From assembly GCF_025642135.1 (NCBI RefSeq), contig NZ_CP106793.1:3972001-4036000 (forward strand): DNA of 64,000 bases, written 5' to 3'. The translations under genes and the position numbers were made by a program. This DNA is from Streptomyces cynarae (lineage in GTDB: Bacteria; Actinomycetota; Actinomycetes; Streptomycetales; Streptomycetaceae). The notes beneath the pieces are model-generated. The model had not been told where the DNA came from. It worked only from the letters and a program-made list of their open reading frames with translations, and made no database searches. Below, in pieces: positions 26,117-34,413 of this stretch; positions within the stretch are counted from its first letter, which is position 1; every line of letters begins with the position of its first letter.

Positions 26117-26757
26117 GACAAGTGCGTACCGTCGACGGCCGCGTGGCCGGTCGACGCGGGCAGGCGACGCGGCAGAAGCTGCTCGACTGCCTCAGCGAGA
26201 TGCTCAGCTCCTCGCCTTACCGCGACGTCAAAGTCATTGATGTCGCCCGGAAGGCGGGGACGTCACCGGCGACCTTCTACCAGTACTTCCCGGACGTCGA
26301 GGGCGCCGTCCTCGAGATCGCGGACCAAATGGCCGCGGAGGGTGCCGGGTTGACCCAGCTGCTGGAAGGCCGCTCCTGGGCCGGGAAGGCCGGCTGGCAG
26401 ACCGCGCAGGAACTCGTGGAGGGTTTCCTGGAGTTCTGGCGCAAACACGACGCCATCCTGCGCGTGGTGGACCTCGGCGCGGCCGAGGGCGACAAGCGCT
26501 TCTACAAGATCCGCATGAAGATCCTGAACTCGGTGAACAACTCACTCGCGGACTCGATCTCCGAGCTCCAGTCCAAGGGCAGGGTCGACAAGGACGTGAA
26601 CCCGGCGGCCGTGGCGGGCGCGCTCGTGGCGATGCTGGCGTCCGTGTCCTCCCACCAGAAGGGCTTCACGTCCTGGGGCGTCAAGCAGGCCGAACTGAAG
26701 CCGAACCTCGCGTTGTTGGTGTACCTGGGCGTCACGGGCAGGAAGCCGACGAAGTAG
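26110..26757 (+). CDS. TetR-family transcriptional regulator
   Basis: A 215-residue TetR-type repressor. The helix-turn-helix lies at about residues 20-63: GQATRQKLLDCLSEMLS, then VIDVARKAGTSPATFYQYFP, the usual recognition-helix pattern. The ligand domain (SWAGKAGWQTAQELVEGFLEFWRKHD onward) is large and aromatic. It is the only TetR gene in the window and sits amid operons carrying the CTGACG palindrome, so it is a candidate for that regulon. It could equally be the conserved TetR neighbour of the afs locus with another role. It is divergent from the kbpA-like gene. Confidence 0.9.
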   Translation: MTGQVRTVDGRVAGRRGQATRQKLLDCLSEMLSSSPYRDVKVIDVARKAGTSPATFYQYFPDVEGAVLEIADQMAAEGAGLTQLLEGRSWAGKAGWQTAQELVEGFLEFWRKHDAILRVVDLGAAEGDKRFYKIRMKILNSVNNSLADSISELQSKGRVDKDVNPAAVAGALVAMLASVSSHQKGFTSWGVKQAELKPNLALLVYLGVTGRKPTK

Positions 26758-26884
26758 CCCCCTGCCACGGCACTCGCCGCGACGGCGCCAAGTCCTGTCA
26801 CCGAGGCGGCGGTTCACCCGAGTGGACCGCCGCCTGTCGCGCCGTCCGGCCCACCGTGCCAGTGCCCCGTGTCCAGGAGTGCGG

Positions 26885-27358
26885 TCACCGCGGCAGGACC
26901 CGGAACAGCCGGATCTCCCGCTCCACCCGCTCCTGGTACGTGGCGTACGGCGGCCAGAACGCCAGCACCGCCTTCCAGGCGGCGTCCCGCTCCCGGCCCC
27001 GCAGCAGATGGGCCGTGACCGGGATGTCCTCGCCCCTCCAGTTGATCTCCGCGTCGGGGTGGGCGAGGAGGTTGTGGGTCCAGGCCGGATGGCCGGGCCG
27101 CCCGAAGTTGGAGCCGATCAGGAGCCAGCTGCCGCCCTCCTCCGGCATGCACGCGAGCGGCGTACGGCGTGCGAGGCCGCTTCTCGCGCCGGTGGACGTG
27201 AGGATCACGCCTGGCAGCATCTGCGCGCTGAGCAGCACCTTTCCACCGGTCAACCGGTGCACCGCGCGGTCCAGGGCGGGCACGACGTGCGGCGCGGCCC
27301 TGGCGAAGGCCCGCGTGGAGGACACCTTCTGCACGATCCGTACACCGAGGGCCGTCAC
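26885..27358 (-). CDS. nitroreductase-family deazaflavin-dependent oxidoreductase, copy 2
   Basis: A 157-residue Ddn-family protein: LTSTGARSGLARRTPLACM, LLIGSNFGRPGHPAWTHNLLAHP and the ending ATYQERVEREIRLFRVLPR are all standard. F420H2-dependent reduction of an enone or quinone is the family activity. The GTG at 27358 overlaps the upstream acyl-CoA dehydrogenase stop as GTGA, so the two are coupled and controlled from the operator region at 28635. Together with fbiC and the LLM genes it suggests F420 chemistry in the pathway. Substrate unknown. Confidence 0.87.
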   Translation of the reverse strand: MTALGVRIVQKVSSTRAFARAAPHVVPALDRAVHRLTGGKVLLSAQMLPGVILTSTGARSGLARRTPLACMPEEGGSWLLIGSNFGRPGHPAWTHNLLAHPDAEINWRGEDIPVTAHLLRGRERDAAWKAVLAFWPPYATYQERVEREIRLFRVLPR

Positions 27359-28614
27359 ACCGCCACCTCCCCGCGCTCGAAGAGCCCCGCCGCGTCCGCC
27401 GCGTGCGCCCGCAGCCGGTGCACGGGCCCGAACAGCAGCTCGTCGCCGGCGGCCCGTTTGAAGTAGAGATGCGCCGCGCCCTCCCAGGTGAAACCGATGC
27501 CGCCGTGCAACTGGATCCCCTCGGCCGCGGCGGTCCGCAGCGCCTGAAGGGCCTGGGCGAGCGCGAGCCCGCCGACCTGCCCGTCCGTCTCCCGACACGG
27601 CCCTTCCAAGGAGCCTCCCCCGGCGCTCAACGCCTGGGGGCACCCCCGTCGCGCCGCACCCCCTGATTCCTTCCCACCGGCCCACGCCGCGTAGTACGCC
27701 GCCGAGCGCGCCGCGCGTACCCGCACGTACACGTCGGCCAGCCGGTGCTTCACGGCCTGGAAGGACCCGATGGGCCGCCCGAACTGCTCCCGCTGCCCGA
27801 CGTACTCGACAGTTCGCTCCAGCACCCGGTCGGCGGCGCCCACGGCCTCGCAGGCGAGCACGGCGGCGGCACGGTCCCCGACCGAGGCGAGCGCCACCGC
27901 CACATCGGCACCGTCCTCACCGAGCAATTCCGCCTCCACGTCGCGCAGTTGGATCCGGGCGCAGGGCCGCGTCCCGTCCAGGGCGGTCTGCCGCGTACGG
28001 ACGGCACCGTCCCGTACGAGGAACAGCAGCGTCCGCGACCGCGCGAACCCACCGGCGTGCGCGGCCACGACCAGCAGCCCGGCGCTGTGCCCGTGGAGGA
28101 CCTGGGCCGCCTCCCCGTACAGCCGCCAGGTGCCGGCCGCCCGCCGCGCCTGGACGCCACCGGCGCGTCCGCCGCCCGCCCAGTCGCCCCGGTTGTCCCC
28201 GGCGAGGGCGAGGGCGGTGGCGAGGGCGGCGCCCGGGACGGCGAGGGTGGCGGTCAACTCTCCGGCGGCGATCCGGGGCAGCAGTGCGGCGCGCTGGGCG
28301 TCGGTGCCCAGAGCGAGCAGCAGGGGCGCGGCGAGGACCGCGGTGGCGAGCAGCGGGGAGGGGGCGAGGGTCCGGCCCACCTCCTCGCAGGCGAGAGCGA
28401 GGTCGGTCGTGCCGCAGCCCGCACCGCCGTACGCCTCGGGGAGCGCCAGCCCGGGCAGACCGAGCTGCCCGCCGAGGGTGGCCCACAGGGCCGGGTCGTA
28501 CCCGGCGGCGGTCGAGGCGGCGGCGCGCACGTCCTCGGGTCCGCAGCGCTTGGCCAGCACCTCGCGCACCGTACGGCGGATCTCGTTCTGTTCGGCGGTG
28601 AAGCTGGTGTCCAT
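27355..28614 (-). CDS. acyl-CoA dehydrogenase with repeat-derived insertion
   Basis: A 419-residue acyl-CoA dehydrogenase. The FAD-contacting GQREQFGRPIGSFQAVKHRLAD and the helix LHGGIGFTWEGAAHLYFKRA are clear; the canonical YEGTSEIQ end is missing, as in the smaller subunits of heteromeric steroid-type dehydrogenases. Between AAYYAAWAG and LALAQALQALR, about residues 310-350, lies a glycine-rich stretch of some 35-40 residues that breaks an alpha-helical region. It is encoded by a GC-rich palindromic element (27614-27647) and looks like an in-frame insertion. Whether the enzyme still folds is uncertain. It opens an operon with the Ddn-like gene. Confidence 0.8.
   Translation of the reverse strand: MDTSFTAEQNEIRRTVREVLAKRCGPEDVRAAASTAAGYDPALWATLGGQLGLPGLALPEAYGGAGCGTTDLALACEEVGRTLAPSPLLATAVLAAPLLLALGTDAQRAALLPRIAAGELTATLAVPGAALATALALAGDNRGDWAGGGRAGGVQARRAAGTWRLYGEAAQVLHGHSAGLLVVAAHAGGFARSRTLLFLVRDGAVRTRQTALDGTRPCARIQLRDVEAELLGEDGADVAVALASVGDRAAAVLACEAVGAADRVLERTVEYVGQREQFGRPIGSFQAVKHRLADVYVRVRAARSAAYYAAWAGGKESGGAARRGCPQALSAGGGSLEGPCRETDGQVGGLALAQALQALRTAAAEGIQLHGGIGFTWEGAAHLYFKRAAGDELLFGPVHRLRAHAADAAGLFERGEVAV
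27614..27647. repeat. palindromic element inside an acyl-CoA dehydrogenase gene
   Basis: The core is CCCCCGGCG-CTCAA-CGCCTGGGGG followed by a GGGGGCACCCCC hairpin. Such G/C-run palindromes are common as intergenic elements in Streptomyces, but here one lies in a coding frame without stopping it. Confidence 0.55.
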
Positions 28615-28634
28615 GTGCGACCGCCCTTCACTAT

Positions 28635-28649
28635 CTGATGGGCCGTCAT
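28635..28649. promoter_or_regulatory. CTGACG-type operator, site 6 (weak)
   Basis: CTGATGGGCCGTCAT differs at two arm positions. It lies 20 bases upstream of the acyl-CoA dehydrogenase start. Confidence 0.45.
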
Positions 28650-28694
28650 GTTAGGCGGGCGGTCTTCGCGCGCACAGGGCCGGCGCCACCAGAT

Positions 28695-28709
28695 CTGATG
28701 TACCGTCAG
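28695..28709. promoter_or_regulatory. CTGACG-type operator, site 7
   Basis: CTGATGTACCGTCAG has one mismatch and ends four bases before the Ltp ATG at 28714. With so little room for a ribosome-binding site, the Ltp transcript may be leaderless and the operator would cover its -10 region. Confidence 0.65.
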
Positions 28710-28713
28710 ATTC

Positions 28714-29889
28714 ATGACTCCCAGGTCCGGTCAACGCGCCGCGGTCGTCGGCGTGGCGCTCTCCGACTGCGGACGGGTGGACGACACGACCCCGTACGCC
28801 CTGCACGCCCAGGCCGCCCGCCGCGCCCTGGCCGACGCGGGCCTGGATCGTGCGGTGATCGACGGCTTCGCCTCCGCCGGGCTCGGCACACTGGCCCCGG
28901 CGGAGGTTGCCGAGTACCTCGGGCTGCGGCCCACCTGGGTCGATTCCACCTCCGTCGGCGGCTCCACCTGGGAGGTCATGGCGGCCCACGCGGCGGACGC
29001 GATCTCGTCGGGCCGCGCCAGAGCGGTGCTGCTGGTCTACGGTTCCACGGCCCGCGCGGACATCAAGGCGGGCCGCCGCACGGGCACCCTGTCCTTCGGC
29101 GCCCGCGGCCCTCTGCAGTTCGAGGCGCCGTACGGCCACACTCTGATCGCCAAGTACGCGATGGCGGCCCGCCGCCACATGCACGCCCACGGCACGACCA
29201 TCGAGCAGCTGGCCGAGGTGGCGGTGCAGGCCCGGGCCAACGCGGCGGCCAACCCGGAGGCCATGTTCCGGGACCCGATCACGGTCGAGGACGTCCTGGC
29301 GGGTCCGGTGATCGCGGACCCCTTCACCAAGCTGCACTGCTGCATACGCTCCGACGGCGGGGCGGCGGTCCTGCTGGTGGCCGAGGAGCTGGTACGGGAC
29401 TGCCGTACGCGCCCGGTGTGGGTGCTGGGGGCCGGAGAGCACGTCTCGCACACGACGATGTCCGAGTGGCCGGACTTCACGGTGTCCCCGGCCGCGGTGA
29501 GCGGCCGCCTCGCCTTCGAGCGGGCCGGGGTGCGCCCCGAGGAGGTCGACTTCGCGGAGATCTACGACGCCTTCACCTACATGACGCTGGTGACACTGGA
29601 GGACCTCGGCTTCTGCGGGAAGGGCGAGGGCGGGGCGTTCGTGGAGAAGGGGCGGCTGCTGGTGGCGGGCGGGGAGCTGCCGGTGAACACGGACGGGGGC
29701 GGGCTGTCCGCCCAGCACCCGGGGATGCGGGGGCTGTTCCTGCTCGTGGAGGCGGTACGGCAACTGCGGGGCGAGGCCGGGGCAGGGCAGGTCCGCAAGG
29801 CGGGCGGACGGCTGCCGGAACTGGCGGTGGCGTCGGGGACGGGGGGCTGGTTCTGTTCATCGGGGACGGTGGTGCTGGGGCGGGAGTGA
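28714..29889 (+). CDS. thiolase-superfamily lipid-transfer protein (Ltp), copy 2
   Basis: A 391-residue Ltp/thiolase-fold protein with AAVVGVALSDCGRVDD, the EIYDAFTYMTLVTLEDLGFCGKGEGG segment and VNTDGGGLSAQHPGMRG near the C-terminus. It parallels copy 1 at 20101 but lacks an adjacent DUF35 gene; the closest DUF35 protein is at 32159. A retro-aldolase or thiolase-like role in CoA catabolism is inferred. No ribosome-binding site precedes the ATG, and a palindromic operator ends four bases upstream. It is divergent from the acyl-CoA dehydrogenase operon. Confidence 0.85.
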   Translation: MTPRSGQRAAVVGVALSDCGRVDDTTPYALHAQAARRALADAGLDRAVIDGFASAGLGTLAPAEVAEYLGLRPTWVDSTSVGGSTWEVMAAHAADAISSGRARAVLLVYGSTARADIKAGRRTGTLSFGARGPLQFEAPYGHTLIAKYAMAARRHMHAHGTTIEQLAEVAVQARANAAANPEAMFRDPITVEDVLAGPVIADPFTKLHCCIRSDGGAAVLLVAEELVRDCRTRPVWVLGAGEHVSHTTMSEWPDFTVSPAAVSGRLAFERAGVRPEEVDFAEIYDAFTYMTLVTLEDLGFCGKGEGGAFVEKGRLLVAGGELPVNTDGGGLSAQHPGMRGLFLLVEAVRQLRGEAGAGQVRKAGGRLPELAVASGTGGWFCSSGTVVLGRE

Positions 29890-29930
29890 GGGCGGCAGGA
29901 CGACGTTCCCCGGTGACGGATACTCGGGGC

Positions 29931-30596
29931 ATGGCAACGGATCTTCGCGAGCTGCTCAGGTCCCTGCGGGTGTGGGACCCGGAGACCACCGAGCTGCCCG
30001 CCTTCGACCCGGCGGCGGCGCCCGGGGAGCCGCTCACGCTGTTCACGGAGTGGTTCGCGCAGGCGGTGGCGGCGGGGCAGACCGAGCCGCACACCATGTC
30101 GCTGGCGACGGCGGACGCGGACGGCACACCCGACGTGCGGATCGTGATGCTGCACGGCGCGGACGCGGACGGCTGGTCGTTCGCGACGCACTCGGGCAGC
30201 CGCAAGGGCCGGCAGCTGGCGAACCGGCCGTATGCCGCCCTCGGCTTCTACTGGCCCGTGCAGGGCCGCCAGATCCGGGTCCGCGGCCCGGTCACGGCCG
30301 CGCCGTCGCAGGAGGGGCAGGCGGATCTGCACGCCCGCTCGACCGGGGCGCTGGCGGCGGCACTCACGGGCCGCCAGAGCGAAGTACTGGGCTCCACCGA
30401 GGAATTGGCACGGGCGTCGGAGCAGGCATGGGAGCAGGCGCAGCGCGAGCCGGACGCCCCGGTCCCGTCCTGGACGCTGTACCGCCTCCGGCCCGAGGAG
30501 GTGGAGTTCTTCCAGGGGGACGCGAGGCGCCGGCACGTGCGGCTCCGCTACCTCCGTACGGAGGAAGGCTGGGCGACGGAACTGCTGTGGCCGTGA
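29931..30596 (+). CDS. pyridoxamine 5'-phosphate oxidase family protein (PdxH-like)
   Basis: A 221-residue FMN-binding split-barrel protein. It has TMSLATADADGTPDVRIVMLHG, FATHSGSRKGRQLANRPYAALGFYWP and IRVRGPV, and the C-terminal DPxPSW-like PVPSWTLYRLRPEEVEFFQG with RHVRLRY, following PdxH order. PdxH oxidises pyridoxamine or pyridoxine phosphate to PLP. Several residues differ from classical PdxH, so it may be a relative with another substrate. It lies 41 bases after the Ltp gene on the same strand and may be cotranscribed. Confidence 0.75.
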   Translation: MATDLRELLRSLRVWDPETTELPAFDPAAAPGEPLTLFTEWFAQAVAAGQTEPHTMSLATADADGTPDVRIVMLHGADADGWSFATHSGSRKGRQLANRPYAALGFYWPVQGRQIRVRGPVTAAPSQEGQADLHARSTGALAAALTGRQSEVLGSTEELARASEQAWEQAQREPDAPVPSWTLYRLRPEEVEFFQGDARRRHVRLRYLRTEEGWATELLWP

Positions 30597-30603
30597 GGAA
30601 GCG

Positions 30604-31472
30604 TCACGCGTCCCCGAACTCGTACACCGCGAAATCCGCCACCGCCCGGTAGCCGAGACGCTGATAGAGGCCGTTGCTCGTGGGGTTCGCTAGGTCGGTG
30701 AAGAGCAACACCTCCTTGGCGCCCGCGTCCAGCGCGGCCCGGCTCACCGCGGCGGTGGCGGCGCCTGCGTGGCCGCGGCCGCGCAACGGGGCGGGGTGTA
30801 GACGGTGGCGACGCGGACCTGCCCGGCGACCTCGGGGGTGACGCTCGCCATCGAGACGGGCGTACCGTCGGGGAGCTCCCAGAGCGTCACGCCACCGTGT
30901 GCGAGCCTTCCCTCGGCCCATCGGTCGGGATCCTGCACCGTCTCCCCGACGTCCGCGCCGAACCCGGCGTACCACCGCGCGACCAGCTCGTGGTCGTCCG
31001 CCCCGGCGACGCGGGCGCGACCGGACGGCGCGGGGTCGGGCGGGGTGAGGGTGCCGAGACGGTAGAGCCGTTGACGCATGCCGAGGCGGGCGGGTGCACC
31101 GGTGCGGCGCGCCCAGGCGGTGACGAACGCGGCTACCGCATCCGCCGGCCCCATGACGGACGGCACCGCTCGTCCGTCCTCGGCCAGCCGTGCCGCCAGC
31201 GCCTCGGCGGCCCCCTCGGTGAGCGGCGTCAGGTTGAGCGGGTAGGGCGGTGTCCGGAAGACGGTGGCCCGTACGGCGCCGTCGCCGTCCACGAGTCGGC
31301 CGAAGTACGGCGCCTCCTCGCCGAACGAGGCGGTTCCTTCCGTCCGGAGCCTGTCGGTGACCGTCAGCTGGACGGTGTGCAGCGCGGGCTCGGACAACAG
31401 GAACGCCCCGGCCCGGTCGAGGAACTCCTCGAGATCATCGGTGAACTGCCAGTCGTACGCGTCTGATGCCAT
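30604..31472 (-). pseudogene. GNAT N-acetyltransferase, frameshifted
   Basis: Two frames together encode one GNAT protein of about 288 residues. The first (from ATG 31472) covers the N-terminal region to VATVYTP; the second continues PLRGRGHAGAATAAVSRAAL, the acetyl-CoA loop, and ends TSNGLYQRLGYRAVADFAVYEF. The frames meet in the G-rich run 30788-30796, and restoring one base joins them cleanly. The break may be a sequencing or assembly loss. It is convergent with the PdxH-like gene. Substrate unknown. Confidence 0.75.
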
Positions 31473-31511
31473 GGGCCACGATCTCGTGAACCACCGTGCC
31501 GTGCATGCGAT

Positions 31512-32126
31512 TTACGCCTCCTGGCCGGGCCCCGGCGGCTCCGGGTCGCTCGCGATCCTGGCGTGCAGATGCACGTCCCGGAACGCGTCGTGCCGTCCGG
31601 CTGCGAACATCGCGTCGCGCAGCGTCCCCTCGTACCGGAAGCCGCACCGCTCGGCGATACGGCAGGACGCCTCGTGGCCGAGGGCGTGGCCCAGTTCCAG
31701 GCGGTGCAGGCCGAGGTCGGTGAGGGCCCAGTGGGCGGCGAGCGCGAGCGCTCGGGTCGCGACGCCGTGACCACGGGCCTCGGGGAGCACCCAGTAGCCG
31801 ACGCGGGCCAGGCTCAGGACACGGTCGATCTCGTTGACGCCGATGTGCCCCAGTGTCGTACCGCTCGCCGCGTCCGCGATCCGGAACGACACGCTGCTCC
31901 CCCTCGCCGTGCCCTCCGCCTTCGACCGCAGCGACTCAGCCGCGTCGGCCCTGTTCCGCACGATCTTCAGCGGAGTGTTCCACTGTGTGAAATCCGGGTC
32001 GGTCAGCCCCCGGAACCATGCCTCGAGGTGGGCGTCGGACTCCGGGTCCCAGAAACTCAACCGCAGGCCGTGGCCCTGGGGTTCGGGAACGGGGCGGCTG
32101 AGGGACCTCTCGCGTATGTCGGCCAT
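31512..32126 (-). CDS. GNAT-family acetyltransferase, RimJ/RimL-like
   Basis: A 204-residue N-acetyltransferase with the acetyl-CoA motif GYWVLPEARGHGVATRALALAAHWAL and the RimJ-type end LELGHALGHEASCRIAERCGFRYEGTLRDA. Such proteins acetylate ribosomal-protein N-termini, antibiotics or small amines. The ATG at 32126 is preferred over an in-frame TTG at 32138. It is a standalone gene between the frameshifted GNAT and the DUF35 gene and carries no regulon operator. Confidence 0.82.
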   Translation of the reverse strand: MADIRERSLSRPVPEPQGHGLRLSFWDPESDAHLEAWFRGLTDPDFTQWNTPLKIVRNRADAAESLRSKAEGTARGSSVSFRIADAASGTTLGHIGVNEIDRVLSLARVGYWVLPEARGHGVATRALALAAHWALTDLGLHRLELGHALGHEASCRIAERCGFRYEGTLRDAMFAAGRHDAFRDVHLHARIASDPEPPGPGQEA

Positions 32127-32158
32127 CCGACCATTCAATCAATCCGGGCCGGACGCGA

Positions 32159-32557
32159 TCACCGGTTTTCCCGCGGCCGGAACACGGGCACGCCCTCCCT
32201 GAAGGCCACCTCCAGTGCCATGCCGACCCGCAGCCCGGACGGTCCGCACCCCACCACCTCGGTCATCATCCGCGGCCCCTCCGTGAGGTCGACCACGGCG
32301 GCGACGTACGGTGTGCGCCCGTCGAAGGGCGGCAGGTCGTTCCGGTGGACGACGGACCAGGTGTAGAGGGTCGCCCGGCCGCTCGCCGGCTCCCAGGCCA
32401 CGTCGTCGCTCCAGCAGAACGGGCAGAACTCGCGCGGGTAGTGGTGGGCGCGCCCGCAGGCCGAGCAGCGGCGGACCAGCAGCCGTCCCCGCGCCGCCGC
32501 GTCCCAGTAGGGGCGCGTGAAGGCGTCCACGTCGGGGACGTCGAAGCGCCCGCTCAC
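32159..32557 (-). CDS. Zn-ribbon/OB-fold DUF35 protein, copy 2
   Basis: A 132-residue DUF35 protein with a complete zinc ribbon (CSAC ... CPFC, about residues 28-47) and the OB-fold segment TLYTWSVVHRNDLPPF. By analogy with ChsH2-DUF35 it should help an Ltp aldolase or thiolase bind its acyl-CoA, and Ltp copy 2 at 28714 is the nearest candidate. The GTG at 32557 overlaps the DoxX stop as GTGA. The two-gene operon has a palindromic operator upstream at 33031. Confidence 0.83.
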   Translation of the reverse strand: MSGRFDVPDVDAFTRPYWDAAARGRLLVRRCSACGRAHHYPREFCPFCWSDDVAWEPASGRATLYTWSVVHRNDLPPFDGRTPYVAAVVDLTEGPRMMTEVVGCGPSGLRVGMALEVAFREGVPVFRPRENR

Positions 32558-33006
32558 CGGAACAGCCCCAGCGCGCCGTCCACCGACCAGGCCTGCCACG
32601 ACATCCCGAACAGCGCCACCACCGAGATCAGCGCCATCATCGAGTTCTGCCCCTGTTCGGCCCAGTCGTGGATCATGAGGACGAAGTAGAGGACGTTGAG
32701 CACGAGCCCGCCGATCAGGGCGATCGGCGTGAGGAAGCCGGTGACCAGCCCGAGCCCGAGCGCGAGTTCCGCGTACGCCACCACGTACGCCATCGCCTTG
32801 GGCCGGGGCGCGACCACCGCGTCGAAGCCGCTGCGCACCGCCGTCCAGCGGTGCTCGGCTGCGATCCCCGCGGCCCACGCGATCCCGGCGCCCCGCTGGA
32901 ACCACGCCTTCTTGTCCTTGTGCCGCCAGCTCTCCAGCCACCACAGCCCGAGCCCGATACGCAGCACGGCGAGCCATTCCCCGCCGCTGAGCCAGATCGT
33001 GTCCAT
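32554..33006 (-). CDS. DoxX-family membrane protein
   Basis: A 150-residue membrane protein with about four hydrophobic helices: LAVLRIGLGLWWLES at the N-terminus, then AYVVAYAELALGLGLVTGFL, PIALIGGLVLNVLYFVLM and SMMALISVVALFGM. The DoxX/SURF4 fold is found in quinone-linked or redox-stress membrane proteins; its activity here is unknown. It is cotranscribed with DUF35 copy 2, whose start it overlaps, and follows an operator, so it appears to be part of the catabolic regulon. Confidence 0.8.
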   Translation of the reverse strand: MDTIWLSGGEWLAVLRIGLGLWWLESWRHKDKKAWFQRGAGIAWAAGIAAEHRWTAVRSGFDAVVAPRPKAMAYVVAYAELALGLGLVTGFLTPIALIGGLVLNVLYFVLMIHDWAEQGQNSMMALISVVALFGMSWQAWSVDGALGLFR

Positions 33007-33030
33007 GGGCTCTCCTGCCGCCGAGTAGAT

Positions 33031-33045
33031 CTGACGGTATGTCAG
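33031..33045. promoter_or_regulatory. CTGACG-type operator, site 8
   Basis: CTGACGGTATGTCAG has one arm mismatch and lies 24 bases upstream of the DoxX start, in the gap shared with the FAD monooxygenase. Confidence 0.65.
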
Positions 33046-33213
33046 TTCAGCTCAAGCAGGACACACATGCAAGAGGGCGGTCCACCGTTCCGCCACAACC
33101 GGTCCGCCTGCGCCACCGGGCCAACCCACTCCCCCTACAGCCGTGATCAATTCGCAACCGATTCCGGTCTTGACCGAGACCCATCAACGCTGCGCGTGGT
33201 TACGCTCCCGCTC

Positions 33214-34413
33214 ATGGCCGACTCGTCTTCCGCTTCACCGCGTGCCGTGGTGCCCGCCCACGAGGACCGACCGGTGTACGTCGTAGGCGGCGGCCCGGGC
33301 GGTCTCGCCGCCGCGTACGCGTTGCGCGCCCGGGGCGTACGGGCCGTCGTACTGGAGAAGTCCGACCGGGTCGGAGCGTCCTGGCGGCGTCACTACGACC
33401 GGCTGCACCTGCACACCACGCGGCGCCTGTCCGCCCTGCCCGGGCTGCCGATGCCGCGGTCCTTCGGGCGGTGGGTGTCCCGCGACAACGTGGTGCGCTA
33501 CCTCGAGAAGTACGCCGAGCACCACCAGCTGGAGATCGTCACCGGCGTCGAGGTCTCCCGCATCGACCCCGCCCCCGACGGCACCGGCTGGCTGTTGCAC
33601 GCCACCGGCGGCCGTGAGCTGACCGGCAGCGCGGTCGTCGTCGCCACCGGCTACAACCACACCCCGCGCGTGCCCGACTGGCCCGGCCGCGACGCCTTCA
33701 CCGGCGAGCTCCTGCACGCCGGCGAGTACCGCGACGCGAAGCCCTACGCCGGCCGCGACGTCCTCGTCGTCGGTACCGGCAACACCGGCGCCGAGATCGC
33801 CGTCGACCTGGCGGAGGGCGGCGCCTCGCGGGTGCGGTTGTCGGTACGGACGGCGCCCCACATCCTGCGGCGCTCGACCGCCGGGTGGGCCACCCAGTAC
33901 ACGGGCGTGCTCGTACGGCGGCTGCCGGTGGGGCTCGTCGACCGGCTGGCCCGGCCGGTGGCGCGGCTGAGCGTGCCGGACCTGTCGGCGTACGGGCTGC
34001 CCCGGCCCGGCACCGGGCTGTACAGCAGGGTCAAGGACGGCTCGATCCCCGTGCAGGACGTCGGGCTCATCGACGCCGTGCGCAAGGGGCGGGTCGAGGT
34101 GGTGGCGGCCGTCGAGGGTTTCGAGGGCGGCAAGGTCGTCCTCGCCGACGACAGCCGGATCGAGCCGGACGCCGTGATCGCCGCGACCGGGTACGTCCGC
34201 GCCCTGGAAGGCCTCGTCGGGCACCTCGGCGTGCTCGACGCCCGCGGCAGACCGGTCGTCCACGGCGCCCGCACCCCGGGCACCGCCCCCGGCCTGTACT
34301 TCACCGGCTTCACCAATCCGATCAGCGGCATGCTCCGCGAACTGGCCATCGACGCACAGAAGATCGCGAAGGCCGTCGCCCGCCAGGCGGAGCGGACGCG
34401 CGCCGCAGGCTGA
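33214..34413 (+). CDS. FAD-dependent flavin monooxygenase (YUCCA/FMO-like)
   Basis: A 399-residue flavoprotein with two Rossmann sites, FAD-binding GGGPGGLAAAYALRARG near residue 22 and NADPH-binding VVGTGNTGAEIAVDLAE near 190. VVVATGYNHTPRVPDWPG and the late YFTGFTNPISGMLREL complete the flavin-monooxygenase pattern. Such enzymes oxygenate soft nucleophiles or ketones. The ATG at 33214 lacks a ribosome-binding site, so leaderless translation is possible. The gene is divergent from DoxX and about 170 bases from operator site 8, so membership in the regulon is unclear. Confidence 0.85.
   Translation: MADSSSASPRAVVPAHEDRPVYVVGGGPGGLAAAYALRARGVRAVVLEKSDRVGASWRRHYDRLHLHTTRRLSALPGLPMPRSFGRWVSRDNVVRYLEKYAEHHQLEIVTGVEVSRIDPAPDGTGWLLHATGGRELTGSAVVVATGYNHTPRVPDWPGRDAFTGELLHAGEYRDAKPYAGRDVLVVGTGNTGAEIAVDLAEGGASRVRLSVRTAPHILRRSTAGWATQYTGVLVRRLPVGLVDRLARPVARLSVPDLSAYGLPRPGTGLYSRVKDGSIPVQDVGLIDAVRKGRVEVVAAVEGFEGGKVVLADDSRIEPDAVIAATGYVRALEGLVGHLGVLDARGRPVVHGARTPGTAPGLYFTGFTNPISGMLRELAIDAQKIAKAVARQAERTRAAG

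Noticed and set aside
33170..33206. A TTGACC-based promoter for the FAD monooxygenase
   Set aside because: The only -10-like bases (TACGCT) lie 25 bases downstream, too far for a normal sigma-70 spacer.
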